Source of the DNA: Mesostigma viride
Lineage: Eukaryota; Streptophyta; Mesostigmatophyceae; Mesostigmatales; Mesostigmataceae
Assembly (NCBI GenBank): GCA_009746045.1
Contig: RPFO01000102.1
Coordinates: forward strand, 140,001 to 204,000
DNA length: 64,000 bases
Direction: 5' to 3'
A program made the translations under genes and the position numbers. Of the stretch, positions 1-19,665 are shown piece after piece (position 1 is the first letter of the stretch; each line of letters begins with the position of its first letter). The notes under the pieces are model-generated. The model saw only the letters and a program-made list of their open reading frames with translations. It was not told where the DNA came from and did no database searches.

Positions 1-249
1 CACAATTACAGCACATGCTGGCATAGGCTTGGTGACATACGCAGTGTGTCATGAGTGGTGTCGAGGACCACATCAACGAGTTTGGCAGCAGCAAACCCAC
101 GGAAGGTATGACAGCAAACAGTAGTACAGAAAGTATAGCGAAGAAGATATGACAGTAAACAGTAGTACAGGAAGTTAGCATAAGCAAAGGTTGAAAAGTT
201 TCTTAGTTGAACAAATACAACAATACTATCCTACTAGTATTGTACTATG

Positions 250-552
250 CCATACCTTGAGTGCGCTATGCAGCAGTGCAGCACCTCGAGCAGTAGATCA
301 GAAGAGCAGAGGCCTCCTAGTCGATTATACCATGGTATACATATACAAATACAACTCTACCTGAGTGCCTTGTGCAGCACCTCGAGCAATGGATCAGAAG
401 AGCAGAAAAACTCGGGTTTCAATGCGAATCACACGATCATGATTACATCGTACTGGAGCTCCTTACCTTTGATATGCTATCATGAGTACATCGTGCTAGA
501 GTTCCTTAACTTTGATACACTTTGATGATCACATCGTACTAGAGTTCCTTAC

Positions 553-560
<8 letters not shown>
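250..560 (-). repeat. Decoy copies of the exon 5 donor edge of the TroA-like gene
   Basis: On the minus strand the true exon 5 end reads GCGCTCAAG|GTAAGG near 553. Related edges follow in the intron near 519 (TTAAGG) and 467 (AAAGGTAAGGAGCTCC). More distant copies near 256-300 and 362-400 repeat the CTGCA...GCACTCAAG|GTATGG pattern with a GCTCTTCTGATC block. This is a local tandem duplication of a splice-donor segment that has since diverged. Confidence 0.55.
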
Positions 561-7942
<7,382 letters not shown>

Positions 7943-9596
7943 GACTGGAAGGGATAGGTCGGACGTTCGGCCGGCGGCCGAATCAAAGGCGGTAGCTTCC
8001 CGGCCCTCCCGAGAGCAGGCTGTGCAGCATGCACCCTAACACGTATTAAATATTTACGTGCAACTGGCGTACTTCAGAATATGTACCTTACCTAATAAGC
8101 TGACACGTGGCACTGACTGGCAGTTGGCAGCGGCCTCGTAATCGTAATTGACGTAGTCCCGCAGGTACGGGAATCCACGCGCACGCGACAGCACAGGTGA
8201 TCTGTTGACGATTTCTACTGTTAGTTAGTTAGCGGGTGTCGAGTGTCGACAACTGAGGGAGCTCTGAGCCAAGTGTACCGTCGCGATCCTGGTCATTGAC
8301 GGGTTGTTCCAGCGGGTGACGTATCGTGGGTACGACGCTGGACAACGTTGTATCTTGCCCGCGCTGTTCAGTTCACGGGAAGTTCACTGTAGCTGCAATC
8401 TGATCAGCTGGAACTTGGAGGAGCATCTGATCAGAGCAGGGGGGTATCTGTAGTATCTCGTATGTAGCTTGGGGCGCGGCGTGGCGCTGCGCGCTCAAGA
8501 GTTCAAGTGGGACTTGAAAAGGCAGCAGGCGGCGCGGAAAAAAGCAGGGCAGAAACTGCTTGCTACAGGCAGCATTGTTGTACAGTATCTTACTAGATCT
8601 CACTGCCAGCTTCTATCTATGGGTTTCCAAGCTAGTTTCAAGGACTAGAGAATTTTAACTGCTTAGTAACTTCCTACAGAAAACCAGATATTTTCATTAA
8701 ATTGAATGCTATTCCGGTGCAGATGCTTTCGCGCCGCGCCGACCAGCGCGGTGGGCAATAAAGTACGTGCCAGGGAGCACGCAGCGAGCAAGGCAAAGCG
8801 GGCCCAAAACTCGTGGGCTGGCTAGCGTGGTTTTAACGCCGAGGATTCTCCTGCGAACCATGGCCGTTTTACATGGGGGAGCCAACTCTCGAAAAGAAAC
8901 TTTAGCCACTCTTACTCTATTGAAGGTCCACTGGCGCACGCATGATTTCATTCTGTCGGGTTTAAACTGAAAGCGCAACTAGGTTTATCGCGCGGGCACT
9001 TCATGCTAGTTGGCGATCTGGAAAGCAATGCCGGGAAGGACGTTTGAGCGTGGCGAAGGCATGCCATTATTACGGGTGAAGTTAGGCGATACCCTGATGT
9101 GTCCTATGCAACGGTGAATGCAGGATGCTCCGACATTGTTGATACTTGCTTGTGGAACGCGTTCGCTAGGGACCTGCGCATGGGTTATTCGATGTTGGCA
9201 TGATGCCTGTTAGCAGAACAAACGGCGGGCACATATTGCCATTAAGTTGTTGTGTCAACTCTGGCTAAAGCGTCTGGACTTGATAAGCGGCTGAGTACCT
9301 CACAGTATGGTTTTAGGGACAGTGATCCTTGAGCACGTTCCGAGGAAGATGGCCGCGGGCTAAGCGCGTGCTTCCATGTGATCGGGAGCAGGAAGTACCT
9401 TGTTTTCGCAACCAGGCTGGCAATGACTTAGTCAGACAGGGCTTGTTCTCAGCGTGCAGTGCTGCACCCAGCGCAAAAATCTATCACTTGGAAGAGTTTC
9501 GGGCAGTCTGGTGTGCATCGTGACCGACGGCGAGAAGGCAAACGACGTGCGGTGCCCTCCATCCGACTTTTTGCCTCGACATGGTCATAGTTTCAT
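7943..9596. promoter_or_regulatory. Divergent intergenic region between two genes
   Basis: The TroA-like gene starts leftward at 7942 and the vasculin-like gene starts rightward at 9597, so both promoters should be here. I found no reliable core-promoter motif. A short minus-strand open stretch at about 8095-8190 ends in a donor-like TTAGGTAAGG and could be a 5' UTR exon of the leftward gene. Confidence 0.4.
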
Positions 9597-12500
9597 ATGG
9601 ACAGTGAGCCTTCGCTGGTCCCGGGATGGCTGAAAGGCGGAGGGCCGTCAGGTCTGCCGTCTCGCCATCAGCAAGGTAAGGGGCAGAAGTCGCCTGTGCG
9701 CCTTCCGGGGTTAGGTGGGCATAGGGCACCCTTAGTAAAATATGAATTCTTCGGCTGCCACCCAGGAGCGAATCTCCCCGAGAGAACAATTATTACGTTT
9801 TATTTGCGTTTCCTCCAAAGGATACCAAGTGGTTGTCTTTACAGCCTCTCATCCCTGAACCTTCCTGAACCTTTCTCCCCCCCCCCCCCCCCTCCCGCCC
9901 GCAAGCCCATGCGGAAACCCACATGGAAATACCTAGTATTCCCAGGACTATATTCCCATGCTTGGCCTTTTCTCCAAGAAAGGTCTTGGAGAAATGTGGG
10001 AACTTTCGACGCTTCAGGAGACCTCATATGGGTAGATGTATGGCTGTGGCACACCGCGTCGCCCCAACCCAACCACATTTTGGGACTGATGTGTATCCTT
10101 GCGTATGTGTGCGCGCATGTCTCGGGCTGGGGGGGGGCGGCAGGGGTGGGGTGGGGGGCTCTTTTTGTGGTGGGTTTGAAATGTTCTATTTGTGGCGGGT
10201 GTAACGTGCTCTATTAATGATGGGTTTGAAGTGCTCTATGCGTGGCGAGTGAATAGCGCTCGAAAGGATCGGGTTTGAAAATCAACTACAGTTCATGATT
10301 TACATTACAAACCATGTGGAACTCGCAGCCTGCTGTTTTACTTGTTACAGTCTTTAAGGACCGTCTGTGCATGACGGGCTTGCATCATGTATATATAAGT
10401 GATATTTATAATGATGTATATTGTGATGAGAGGTATGGTTAGCCAGTGGAATACATCATATGGTGCCTGGGTTTTGGCCTCTGAACGATCTAAAGGCTCG
10501 GTAGCCATGTTTGTTATCAATAATTTCTGCCCCTAATATGCACCTGTTAGCTGTAACACCTTCATACTGTGTAGGTGTTGACAGTTGAGAGCTGGTAGGC
10601 AAATGGCTGGTTCTTAATCTTTCTAGAAAGGCATGGTGGCGGGGGGGGGTTAGCACTGCGACCTTGTCTTTGTCTTTTCTGCAACATCCAGTCAGACTCA
10701 TGTGGCCACGTTTCGTTGGAGAGCCTTTTTTGATGATATGGCTGTTTTCAGTATGGTAGAATCCATATTGGCCATAGTTCCTCCCACCCATGACATGGTG
10801 ACCATGTGTTGTGGGGTGTTTTTTTGGCTATCCAGTCGCGATGTTCGAGGCCACGTTGCCTCTTTCTGTCAATCTGCCAGCACAGCTAGTCATTCCACGT
10901 TGTTTGCGTGCTCTGCAGGCCTACGCATCAGTCCATGTGGCACGCAGCGGATTATACAACGTGTACATGTGCCAGCATGGCATGGGACAGATGGGGCATG
11001 TTGCTCCTTGCTGGTCTGTGGCATTCCACTAGTTCAGTGTGCTTTCGTGTTTCTCTGCGCAGTCATGGGCTTTTTGTTTCAATCATGGGCTTTTTCTTTC
11101 GTTCTGTGGACGGTGGGTTTCTCATGTACTTAATATGCTTTAAAAAACACGCTCGCGTGTTCTGTGGGAGTGTCAATTAGACAACCAGTATATGTGTTTT
11201 GATGGCTTGTCAGGTGCTGTTCGTATTGTGCTGTTCATATGTCTGTGTTTTGTAAGTTGGCTTATTCGACCATCTTTTATCTATAAATATGATACTTAAA
11301 TTCAATATGATCCAGTATATTATACCATGTGCTCGACCTGTAAGAATACATCTATTTTTTTTTTGAGTAATGGATGATACTTTAACACAAAATGATACAA
11401 TAGTATGATACTTCAAAACGTTATGCCACCTGTCCCGCCGCCATCTAGTCGTGAGTTAGAGAAGAGGTTGGTAGCGAGGGCAGGCTTGATTGGATCCTAA
11501 CACCAATGCTCGCGGCATCCAGCCAGTGCGGGCTGTCTCCGTGCTATGTTTGTTTGACATATGCGGCCCACCGCCAATCCTTTGGTTTTGCTTACTCCCG
11601 CCACCCTCTTGGTTCCCGCTACCGCTTTCTCTGCGTGGCCCTTCTACTGCTCTCTTGCTCCCCTGCAGCCGACGATGGCAGCAGTAGTTCCCGCTACGAC
11701 CGCGGCGGCGGTGGCGGCGGCGGCAATTCCTCTAATGCATACGGTTCCGGCGGCATTGGTGGCGGTGGGGGGCTTGGCGGCGGCGGGCTGATCTCTGGAT
11801 CGGGCCGCAGCACAAGCGGGTCCAGCTTGTCCATGTCGGACTATCGCGACCGCGACCGAGACAGAGACCGGGACAGGGAACGCGACCGGGATCGCGAAAA
11901 AGACCGGGACAGGGACAGGGACAGGGACCGGGACAGGGACCGCGACAGGGGGAGCTCATATGGCCCGGACTCGTACGAGAGCTCGCGTCCCAGCCGCGTG
12001 CATTCCGTGACGGGCGGCAGCAATGCCGCGTTCTGGACGCGGCCCTCGGCGGGCGGGTCGGACCACTGGCAGAGCGGCGGGGGCGGGGGCAGCGGCGGCG
12101 GGGGTGGCTCTTACCTGCCGTCCCAGTCGTACCCGTCGTTTAACCGCGGCGCGGGGTCTGTGTCCGCGGATCGGGGCAGCGGGCGGAGGGACGCGGGTTC
12201 AGCGTCCACGTACGATGATTATTCGGACCGGCAGGACCGTGATGAGCATGACCGGTTCTACCCTGGCGGGGCCTCCTCGAACGGTGTGGGTGGCCGCGGG
12301 GGAAGCAGCCGCTACGAGGACGGTCCCAGCCATCCCAGCCGGCCGGCTTCTCACGGGTATCCCTCGTTGGAGCGCCCCGTGACCGGGAGTTTGTCGTCGC
12401 ACGCGGGCGGGGGAGGAGGGAGCGTCGACGAGGGGGTGGGGTCATCTTCTACGGCCTCGCAAGGCAACCCCATGGGCCGCCGCGCGGGGGACGGCGACAT

Positions 12501-15500
12501 CGGGATGGGCGTAGGGGCGGGAGGGGGCCCCCTGCTCGCGCCCCGTGGTGGGAGCAGCATCCAGAAGGCGACCTTCGAGCGCAACTTCCCGAGCCTCGCC
12601 AGCGTGGGGGGGTCCGCCGGTGGGCCCACCCCAGGTGCGGGCATCCTTGGCGCGGCCGCGGGGGTGTCTGGGATGACGGGCCAGACGCCAGGGGCATCTG
12701 CGATCACCCTGGGGCCCGGGGGTGGCCTCGAGATGGGCCTCCTGGCGCCCCCATCCGCGACCCGGGTCACGTGGAGCAGCGGCAGCACCAAGAAGAAGCC
12801 GGAGCCGTCGGCAGCGGCGGGGGGTGGCGTGGGAGGAGTGGCGAATGGGGCGGGGGCTGCGTCCGCCGGGGGTGGTGGAGCGGGGGTCGCCGTGGCGGGT
12901 GCTGGTGGGTTTATCAACTCGCGGCTCGCCGAAGTCCCTGTGAGCGTCCTGGGCGCGCTGAATGGGGTCCCTGGGCTGGGTGCGGCGGAGCCCAGCGTGC
13001 CCAAGATGTCGGACGCGCTCCAAGTGCATGCGGATAAAGCCAGCCCGCAGGTGGGTGAGGGTGATCTGGGTGGCGTTGTGCAAAGTGGTCTCGTGGGCGA
13101 CGGCTTTGCAAGGCGACCCCGCTTACCTTTTTTCTGAAGGATGGATTGTGAGAATGTTGGCTCCCTCTCTTTAATGGTGCCTTGTGAGCGTGCCCAAGAT
13201 GTCGGGCGTGCGACAGTTACACACGGATAAAACGAGCCTGCAGGTGGGTTCTGTAGGGCATATGTGTAGGGAGGGTGAGTTTTTACCAGTGCTGCCACCA
13301 TGGGCAAGCTTTTGAGCTTCTGCTCTCGCCCGCCCCCCCCCCTCTCCATATCCTCCTCCTGCCTCTTGTCCTTATGCTACTCAACCTCACGTGCTTATAC
13401 GATTCCCCCCTTTTCTGCCTACCCCACCCCCACTCCCCCACCCCCTTCCCTTGCGTTTCTGCTCGCCCTCCCCGCGGAGCCACCGTATGCCGCCCCTTCT
13501 TCTGCTGCCTTTTCCTCTTCCTCCCCGCCCTTCTCCCTCCTCCCCCCCCTGAATGCTACCAACCGCAGGACGCGGCGCTCCTGGAGGAGCTTGCCGTGCG
13601 CCAATCGCGCCAGCTCATCCCGGTTCCCTTCTCCAGCCACAAGGGGGGGGCGGTGAGTGTTTTCTAATCATGGCCCGTGTGTTCATGGCATATTGAATTG
13701 CCGTTATGGCGCTCCCTCCCGCCACAAGGTTTTTTTTTTTTTTTACGCAGCATATCTGTGAAGTAATCGGTTTGCATTAGTTTGGCCTTTCCAGCCCTTC
13801 TCCAGAGGGCGGTGAGTGCCTAATAAATAGGCAGTAAACGGGTCTGTTCATCTATCCAGTGTCTTCCATGCATAGTACAAGACCATGAATAAACTTGACT
13901 AAAACTTTGGTTCTTAGCCATCCCGCTCCATCCATGCTCCCCCTCTCGTGGGCCCTCTCCCCCCCTCCCCCCCTTCTCACCCCTTCCCCCCTCCATTCCC
14001 CTCCTCTGCCTTCTTTCCGCTCCCTCCCTCCCCCCCCCCTCCCCCCCTCTCTCCCTTACCCCCTCCCCCCCCCCTCTCTCCCTTACCCCTTCCCCCCCTC
14101 TCCCCGTTCCCCCCTTACCCCCCCCCCCCTGCCCCCCAACATTATGATTTATAATATCCAACATTATCCTTCATAATGCTATTCGCCTATCCCTCCCTGT
14201 CGCAGGGCCAGGGCGGCGCGTACAAAGGCAAGCAGAAGCCCGGCGGCCGCTCCCAAGACTCCCAAGGCGCCATCAGCGGGTCGTCAGCCGGTCTCGGCGG
14301 GGGCTCTGCCCTGGCATCCGCAACCTCTGCCCTTGGCGGCATGTCTCTCTACCCCACCGGTTCGGCCGCCTCCCCGTCCGGCCTCCAACGCCCCTTCTCC
14401 ACAGGTGCTCCCGCGGGGTCCGCCAAGGGGGCGGGCACAACTGCCGCCGCGGCATCCCCCGCCTTCCTCGCCCAGCCGTCCAGTGGGGCACTGGCATCTG
14501 GCACAGCGGGGGCGAGCGGCGCGCTGGCCCGGGCGACCTCCCCCGCAGGTGGCCCCCCCACCGGGAGAGGCAAAGCGGGGGCGGCGGGCACGGGGGCCGG
14601 CCCTCAGGTCGGCTCTGGACTCATCCCCAAGAGGCAGACGATCACGCTGCTGGACCGCCACGCGCTGCCCATCCCGCCGTCGTCAGCGCTGGCCGGGTCG
14701 GGCGGTGCCAACGGGGGCCTGGGCGGGGCCAACGCGGCACGCGCGGCGGCGGACACACGCGAGCGCACACAGTTTGCGCAGAAGAACCGCGCCGACTTCT
14801 TCGCGAGCCTCAAGAAGAAGAAGGAGGGCGGCGGGGGTGGGGCCGAGGGCGGCGGCGCCGGCGGTGGTGTTAATGGGGACGAGGGGGGGGACGGCTCTAC
14901 TGGCCCGGGCACTATGGATGGGGCGACATCAGCGACCGGTTGCGGCGGGGCTGCGGGGGATCCGCTGATGTCATCGGGAGGAGACGCGCATGTCGGTGGG
15001 CATGGCCAGCACGGGACGGGGGCGAACGGGGAGGGTCCCCTTAGCCCCCCGCAAGAGGGTGCCCAGTCGCAGCAGGAGGAGGGGGGCCGCCGCGGGCTGA
15101 GCAACGGCGGCGAGTACAGCCAGGCTAATGGGAGAAAGCCAGGTGGCGAGGGCGGTGACACGGGGCAGGGTATGTACGGTGACAGGTGGTGGATACCTGC
15201 TCGTAGCGCGTTTGGTTTCCGTACCTCTGGCCCCCTTGCCGCTGGGCTTTAGCAATGGCAAGTACGTGCCATCACCAGTTGTTAGATGTAGGCTTTGCGA
15301 CGGCAACCTTAGTCACCCTTGCACACAACCCCCATGCAGCGCACAAATGCCTTGCCATATCCCAGGCTTTGCGACGGCAAGTACATGGCGTCACCAGTTG
15401 TTAGATTTAGGCTTTGCAACGGCAACCCCCCCCATAATGGAGAGGTCGCTTGGCCTGTTTATAGTCTGAGCCATAGCTAGTACATGCTATTTGTTTTTGG

Positions 15501-17958
15501 TGGTGGATGATGGGATGAATCTGAGCTTTGCGAGGGGCCAGTGCTAGCCACACCTGTCCGTCTCCATCGCGCATGACTTGGTTGCGTACGTCCATCGGGT
15601 CATGTGCGCCGTGGGTATCAGAGGCAGGTCGTTGTCTGTTCTAGTTTACCTTCTACCCTGTACTTCCCTTCTCTGTCTAGCGCGTTGAGAGACGTGATCC
15701 ATCGACGCGCGATCCGTTTCTGTGGTTTGGGATGGGAGTAAGGTGCAACATTTTAAAACCACGGTTGCCTTGCAAAGCCGTAAGTGTGAGGAGGGGGAGG
15801 GTGTCACATCAGCACACAAAGGGAGACCACCTTTGGAAAATGCAAAAGAGTCCTTGCCTGCTTGGTCTCCATGTGGTTGCCCAGGTAGATCCATCCCAGG
15901 GGCCTTGTCATCTAACATACATGAGTACTTCGAATCCGGTAAGGTTCACTTATATAATATTAAATATCAGTGTATTATATTAAATATTCATGTATTCGTA
16001 CACTGTTTGTATAATATTAAATATTCGTGTGCATCCCTTGCCCCCCTTGTCCCGTTGACCCCCAATTACCCCCATTTCCCCCCTTCCCCTTGGCCCCCAC
16101 CCCCCCCAGGCCTGGTCTCCGCCGCCCCTTCCAAGCAGGACACCCGCGAGGGTCTCCTAACCGCCGCGCTTAACAGCCCCTCCGCCGACTCGGCCGCCTC
16201 TCTCCCCTGGTCCGGCCTCGGCGGCATGAATGCCGGAGGTGGTGGCGAGGATGCCGGCGGTGTTGGTGGCAGTGCGAGCCTGCTGGTGCCATCGGGCAGC
16301 GAGGGCCCCTCGGAGGAGGAGGAGGCGGCCTTCCTGCGCAGCTTGGGGTGGACCGAGGAGGACGAGGGCGAGGATGAGGGCGGGGGGTTGACTGAGGAGG
16401 AGATCCGCGCGTTCCAGTCGTCCAAGGAGAAGCTGCAGGTAGGCTAATGGCGAGGCTTTGTTTGGTGGCTAGGGGATGCATTCGCGCGTTGTAGTCGTCC
16501 AAGGAGAAGCTGCAGGTAGGCTAATGGCGAGGCTTTGTTGGGTGGGTAGGGTTTGGTGGGTAGGGGATGCATTCGCGCGTTCTAGTCGTCCAAGGAGAAG
16601 CTGCAGGTAGGCTAATGGCGAGGCTTTGTTGGGTGGGTAGGGTTTGGTGGGTAGGGGATGCATTCGCGCGTTCTAGTCGTCCAAGGAGAAGCTGCAGGTA
16701 GGCTAATGGCGAGGCTTTGTTTGGTGGGTAGGGTTTGATGGGTAGGGGATGCAGTCGCGCGTTCTAGTCGTCCAAGGAGAAGCTGCAGGTAGGCTAATGG
16801 CGAGGCTTTGTTTGGTAGGTAGGGTTTGGTGGGTAGGGCATGATTTCGCTCGTTCCAGTCATCAAAGGAGAAGCTGCAGGTAGGGGATTCTGGACAGGTT
16901 GTAGGGGGGTTTGTCAGGGGGCCTTTGATGGGCCTATTCCAGTCGTCCAACCAGAAGCCACAGGTAGGCTGATTGTGAGGGTGTGTTAGGTTAGGTAGGG
17001 CTCGTTAGGTATGTCCTTGTGAGGGTTGGCAGCTCTCCTGGTCTGTGGTGAGGAGCTTTTTCCTTAAGGGGGCTGGAAGGCTGTCACGTGTCAAGGTTTG
17101 CATGAAGCCCGTTTGCGGGTTTAGAATATCTTTGACGTAGCAATTGTGTCATGATGGCTGATTAAGAGCCACATGCTAGCAATCATAGCATATCTCAGCA
17201 ATTGTGTCATGATGGCTGATGAAGAGCCACTTGCTAGCAATCATAGCATATCTCAGCAATTGTGTCATGATGGCTGATTAGGCGTAGTCAGACAAGCTTG
17301 TGCTATGGTTTGCAAGAATCCATCTGTAAAGGCCAGCATGCCTCGTTTTCCTGCCATTTCATCTACTGAAAACCCGAAACATCCATCTGATCAGCATCAT
17401 TTGTTTCACTTTTGTGTCTGCTCTTCTTCTCTGTGCTGCCCCCATCCCCTCCCCTGATGCTTCCACCATGCCTCCTTCCCCTCCCCTGATGCTTCCCCTA
17501 TGCCTCCTTCCCCTCCCCTAACGCTTCCGCCATGCCTCCTTCCCCTCCCCTGATGCTTCCCCTATGCCTCCTTCCCTTCCCCTAATGCTTCCCCTATGCC
17601 TCCTTCCCCTCCCCTTATGCTTCTGTCATGCCTTCCCCCCCCCCCCCCCCCCCCCCCACTCCCCCCCACTCCCAAACAGCTCCAGGGTGCTGCCAAGGCC
17701 GTGTCCATCCCGGACGCCTCCGCCGGGCGTGGAGGCCTCCTCCCCGCCTCCGGGCTTCAACTGGGCCTGCGCCGCATCCCCGCGGGCGCCGTGGGCCGGG
17801 CGACCCACATGGGCCAAGTGGGCCATGGCGGCCCCGGTGGACGGTCACACCACATGCGCCCGGGTCACACAGGTGGCGGCGGCGTGGGGGCGATGGTTGG
17901 GAGCATCGGCAGCGTGTCGTCGGGGATGTCGACCTCCGACAGTGAGGACGACGCGTGA
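9597..17958 (+). CDS. Vasculin/GPBP1-like protein, plant type, six exons, 1038 aa
   Basis: Exons: 9597-9675, 11669-13050, 13569-13652, 14206-15169, 16110-16438, 17680-17958. All introns are GT-AG, every phase matches, and the sum is 3117 nt with a final TGA. Exon 1 encodes MDSEPSLVPGWLKGGG, close to the plant-family N-terminus (SEP-LVPEWL). Landmarks: RD-repeat tract at about residues 85-120, FERNFPSL near 327, LLEELAVRQSRQLIP at 491-505 (exon 3), KNRADFFASLKKKK near 707-720, and FLRSLGWTEEDE then GLTEEEIRAFQSSKEKL at about 909-945. The last two correspond to the vasculin C-terminal motif. Linkers are Gly/Ala/Ser-rich and probably disordered. Vasculins are nuclear GC-box-binding regulators; the plant relatives are poorly characterised. 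Exon 3 is only 84 nt. The 3' edges of exons 2, 3 and 5 are duplicated in the following introns. Confidence 0.85.
10166..10262. repeat. Short tandem repeat, about 31 bp, in intron 1
   Basis: Three to four units containing GGTGGGTTTGAA or GTGGCGGGTGTAA and TGCTCTAT. The rest of intron 1 (9676-11668) shows nothing else I can name. Confidence 0.6.
13184..13254 (+). repeat. Decoy copy of exon 2 3' edge
   Basis: GAGCGTGCCCAAGATGTCGG to CGGATAAAACGAGCCTGCAG|GTGGGT repeats the true exon 2 end (12986-13050: GCGTGCCCAAGATGTCGGAC to GCCCGCAG|GTGGGT), about 200 bp downstream in intron 2. Confidence 0.75.
13715..13822 (+). repeat. Decoy copies of exon 3 3' edge
   Basis: The true edge CTTCTCCAGCCACAAGG to GCG|GTGAGTG (13629-13659) recurs partly as CTCCCGCCACAAGG near 13717 and as CTTCTCCAGAGGGCG|GTGAGTGCC near 13797. 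Both are in intron 3 of the vasculin-like gene. Confidence 0.6.
13918..14135 (+). other. Long C/T-only tract before exon 4
   Basis: About 200 bases almost entirely of C and T on the sense strand, ending 70 bases before the exon 4 acceptor. It acts as an extreme polypyrimidine region and generates spurious proline-rich frames. Confidence 0.7.
15246..15432 (+). repeat. Tandem duplication in intron 4 of the vasculin-like gene
   Basis: Blocks with GCAAGTACGTGCCATCACCAG and GGCTTTGCGACGGCAACC occur twice about 120 bp apart (near 15256 and 15376). The rest of intron 4 (15170-16109) has an ATATTAAATAT-rich part near 15950-16025 and no recognised element. Confidence 0.6.
16402..16980 (+). repeat. 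91 bp array of the exon 5 3' edge with its splice donor, seven copies
   Basis: The real exon 5 end GAGAAGCTGCAG|GTAGGC (GT at 16439) is followed by copies with GT at 16516, 16607, 16698, 16789, 16880 and 16964. Spacing is 77, 91, 91, 91, 91 and 84 bp. Units keep the coding part TTCTAGTCGTCCAAGGAG and a GCTTTGTTTGGTGGGTAGGG spacer. Every unit reads GTAGGCTAA or GTAGGGGAT after the coding edge, so reading through the first donor meets a stop within three codons. Confidence 0.9.
17139..17290. repeat. Tandem repeat, three units of about 58 bp
   Basis: GCAATTGTGTCATGATGGCTG followed by ATTAAGAGCCACATGCTAGC and ATCATAGCATATCTCA, repeated. It lies in intron 5 of the vasculin-like gene. Confidence 0.8.
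17440..17640. repeat. Pyrimidine-rich minisatellite before exon 6
   Basis: About six units of CTCCCCTGATGCTTCCCCTA-type sequence, followed by a long C tract and the CAAACAG acceptor at 17679. Confidence 0.75.
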
Positions 17959-19435
17959 GCGGAGTGGCCCACGCGAGCGCATGACAGGGCACAGACACCT
18001 ACTGTTGGATTAGGAGAATGTTGACGCCCCGCAAGGCTCCACACCCATGGGGACAGGCACGGGGTTCTGCAGACATGGCCCATAGCTCCACACCGAGCTG
18101 GGGTTCTTGGCCGCCGTGGCAGTCTTGGTGAGGCATGGCCGGGTCGAGGGCGTGGCATGGATGTGGCATGCGAGGCCAGAGAGTGCCTAACGAACCCCCT
18201 AGCGGTAACTTGCCCAGGGGGGGGGGAATGTTTGCACGCAGTTGCTGGTGAGGACGGGGCATGCTGGAGGTATGACATGTGAAGCATGGAGTGGGGCGTG
18301 CTCAGGGGCGGCACATGGTGTGCAACGCCGGCGTGGTCAAGGGTGGGGCTTGAGCTGTATGTGGGTATCGGCGCGAGGATGGCGCGGGACAGCCTCACGC
18401 GTGACGAGGGCATGTGTAGCGGCGATGTGTGAGGTGACAGTGCCCCGGGCGCCCTAGGAAGGAGGGCTACAAATGGAACATGGTTTGCCAAGCATTAGAA
18501 AGGCAGGATGTCGCGTGAGCGGGGGGGCCGGCCGGGAAACCCCGTATACCAACAAGCTGCCTCCTTTGATGCCTCAAGGGAGCAGCCGTGTTCGGCAATG
18601 GGTGATATCAATGGAACAACCAGATCTGTTTGTGCTGGCGCATTAGCGTCGTGGGGCAGCCCGTTCCAGCAACCGGTTTCTCCAGGCTCACGGCATGAAG
18701 GAGGGGGCCTGGTGGCCATTTTGGTATGCCTCGCGTCTTTGGTATGGCATGCCATGGATGGATGTACTAGTATGGATGGATGTACTTGGGCGGTGGTGTA
18801 GGATGATGACAGCATCCCCAGGGAGTGGAGATGCGGAGAGGTCTGGCCACCCGGGGTGTTTTCGAGCACGCAAGTTGACGGGGAAATGGTGGAGAGGAGG
18901 AAAGGCATGTGTGAGAAGGGTCCAGGAACGGTTGTCTCACGTGACGTGAGAGAACTTGAATGATGTCTTCCACCCCAATGTGTAACCTCTGCTGACAGTT
19001 TTTTTTTTTAGTTAGGCTAGGTTTGGGGACTACGCTCCCAGAGGGGTGACCTTTCGCGTGACGGGGGGGGGGGTTGATGCGAAGGTTGCCATCCAAGGCC
19101 CACGGAGTGCAGCATGGGTGGTGCAAGGGAGCTTGCAATGAGATGCTTCGTGATACAGGCACGCGGATGAGTTAGACGTGAATTTCGAGGAATGAACTTT
19201 GCATATGAATGCGGTTGGCCAGCGGTTGCCACACGTGTTTCAGGGAGGTTGGAGGCAGCCATGCGTTGTTATGTAGGACTGACACGCACATGAAGGGGCC
19301 GTGGGCCTCCACTTGGTAACTAGCTACGGTGTAATGATTATTGTTGCCTCTAGGAAGGGCCTTGCAGCATGCAGGGCCTATCCTGCTTCCCATGTATCTT
19401 AAGTGAGACAACTCATAATTGAGACAATATATCAT
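17959..19435. other. Intergenic region, no gene seen
   Basis: This holds the 3' flank of the vasculin-like gene. I see only short open frames without family features and small repeats such as GGATGGATGTACT near 18755-18785. Confidence 0.5.
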
Positions 19436-19439
19436 CATT

Positions 19440-19665
19440 TCAACAGCCCCCCATCAGGCTCCTGGAGCACGTGTTTTATGGGTCGCACGCCTCGCTCCTT
19501 GCCCTGTGCCAGCACTTCCATGACACTTGAGATGCGCCTGCGCAATGGAGCCGACGACCGGTTTTCCCACCACGGACATGACCACCTGCCAGGCGCCTGG
19601 TCTCGTCCTGCTTTCAGCTCGCCGCTCTCTCGAGCAGCATTGCATCGGTATTCTGTCGCCATTAC
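19440..19665 (+). pseudogene. Fragment of the ORF1-only retroelement (family E)
   Basis: In broken frames the sequence matches the N-terminal third of the E-family ORF1 protein: CCCCATCAGGCTCCTGGAGC and GTTTTATGGGTCGCACGCCT parallel the FYGSYASLFDLCQRL segment of the copy at 20200. It is truncated at both ends. Confidence 0.65.

Noticed and set aside
12351-13349. 332-aa minus-strand frame opposite vasculin exon 2
   Set aside because: A shadow frame caused by very high GC; the plus-strand exon has matching splice phases and family motifs.
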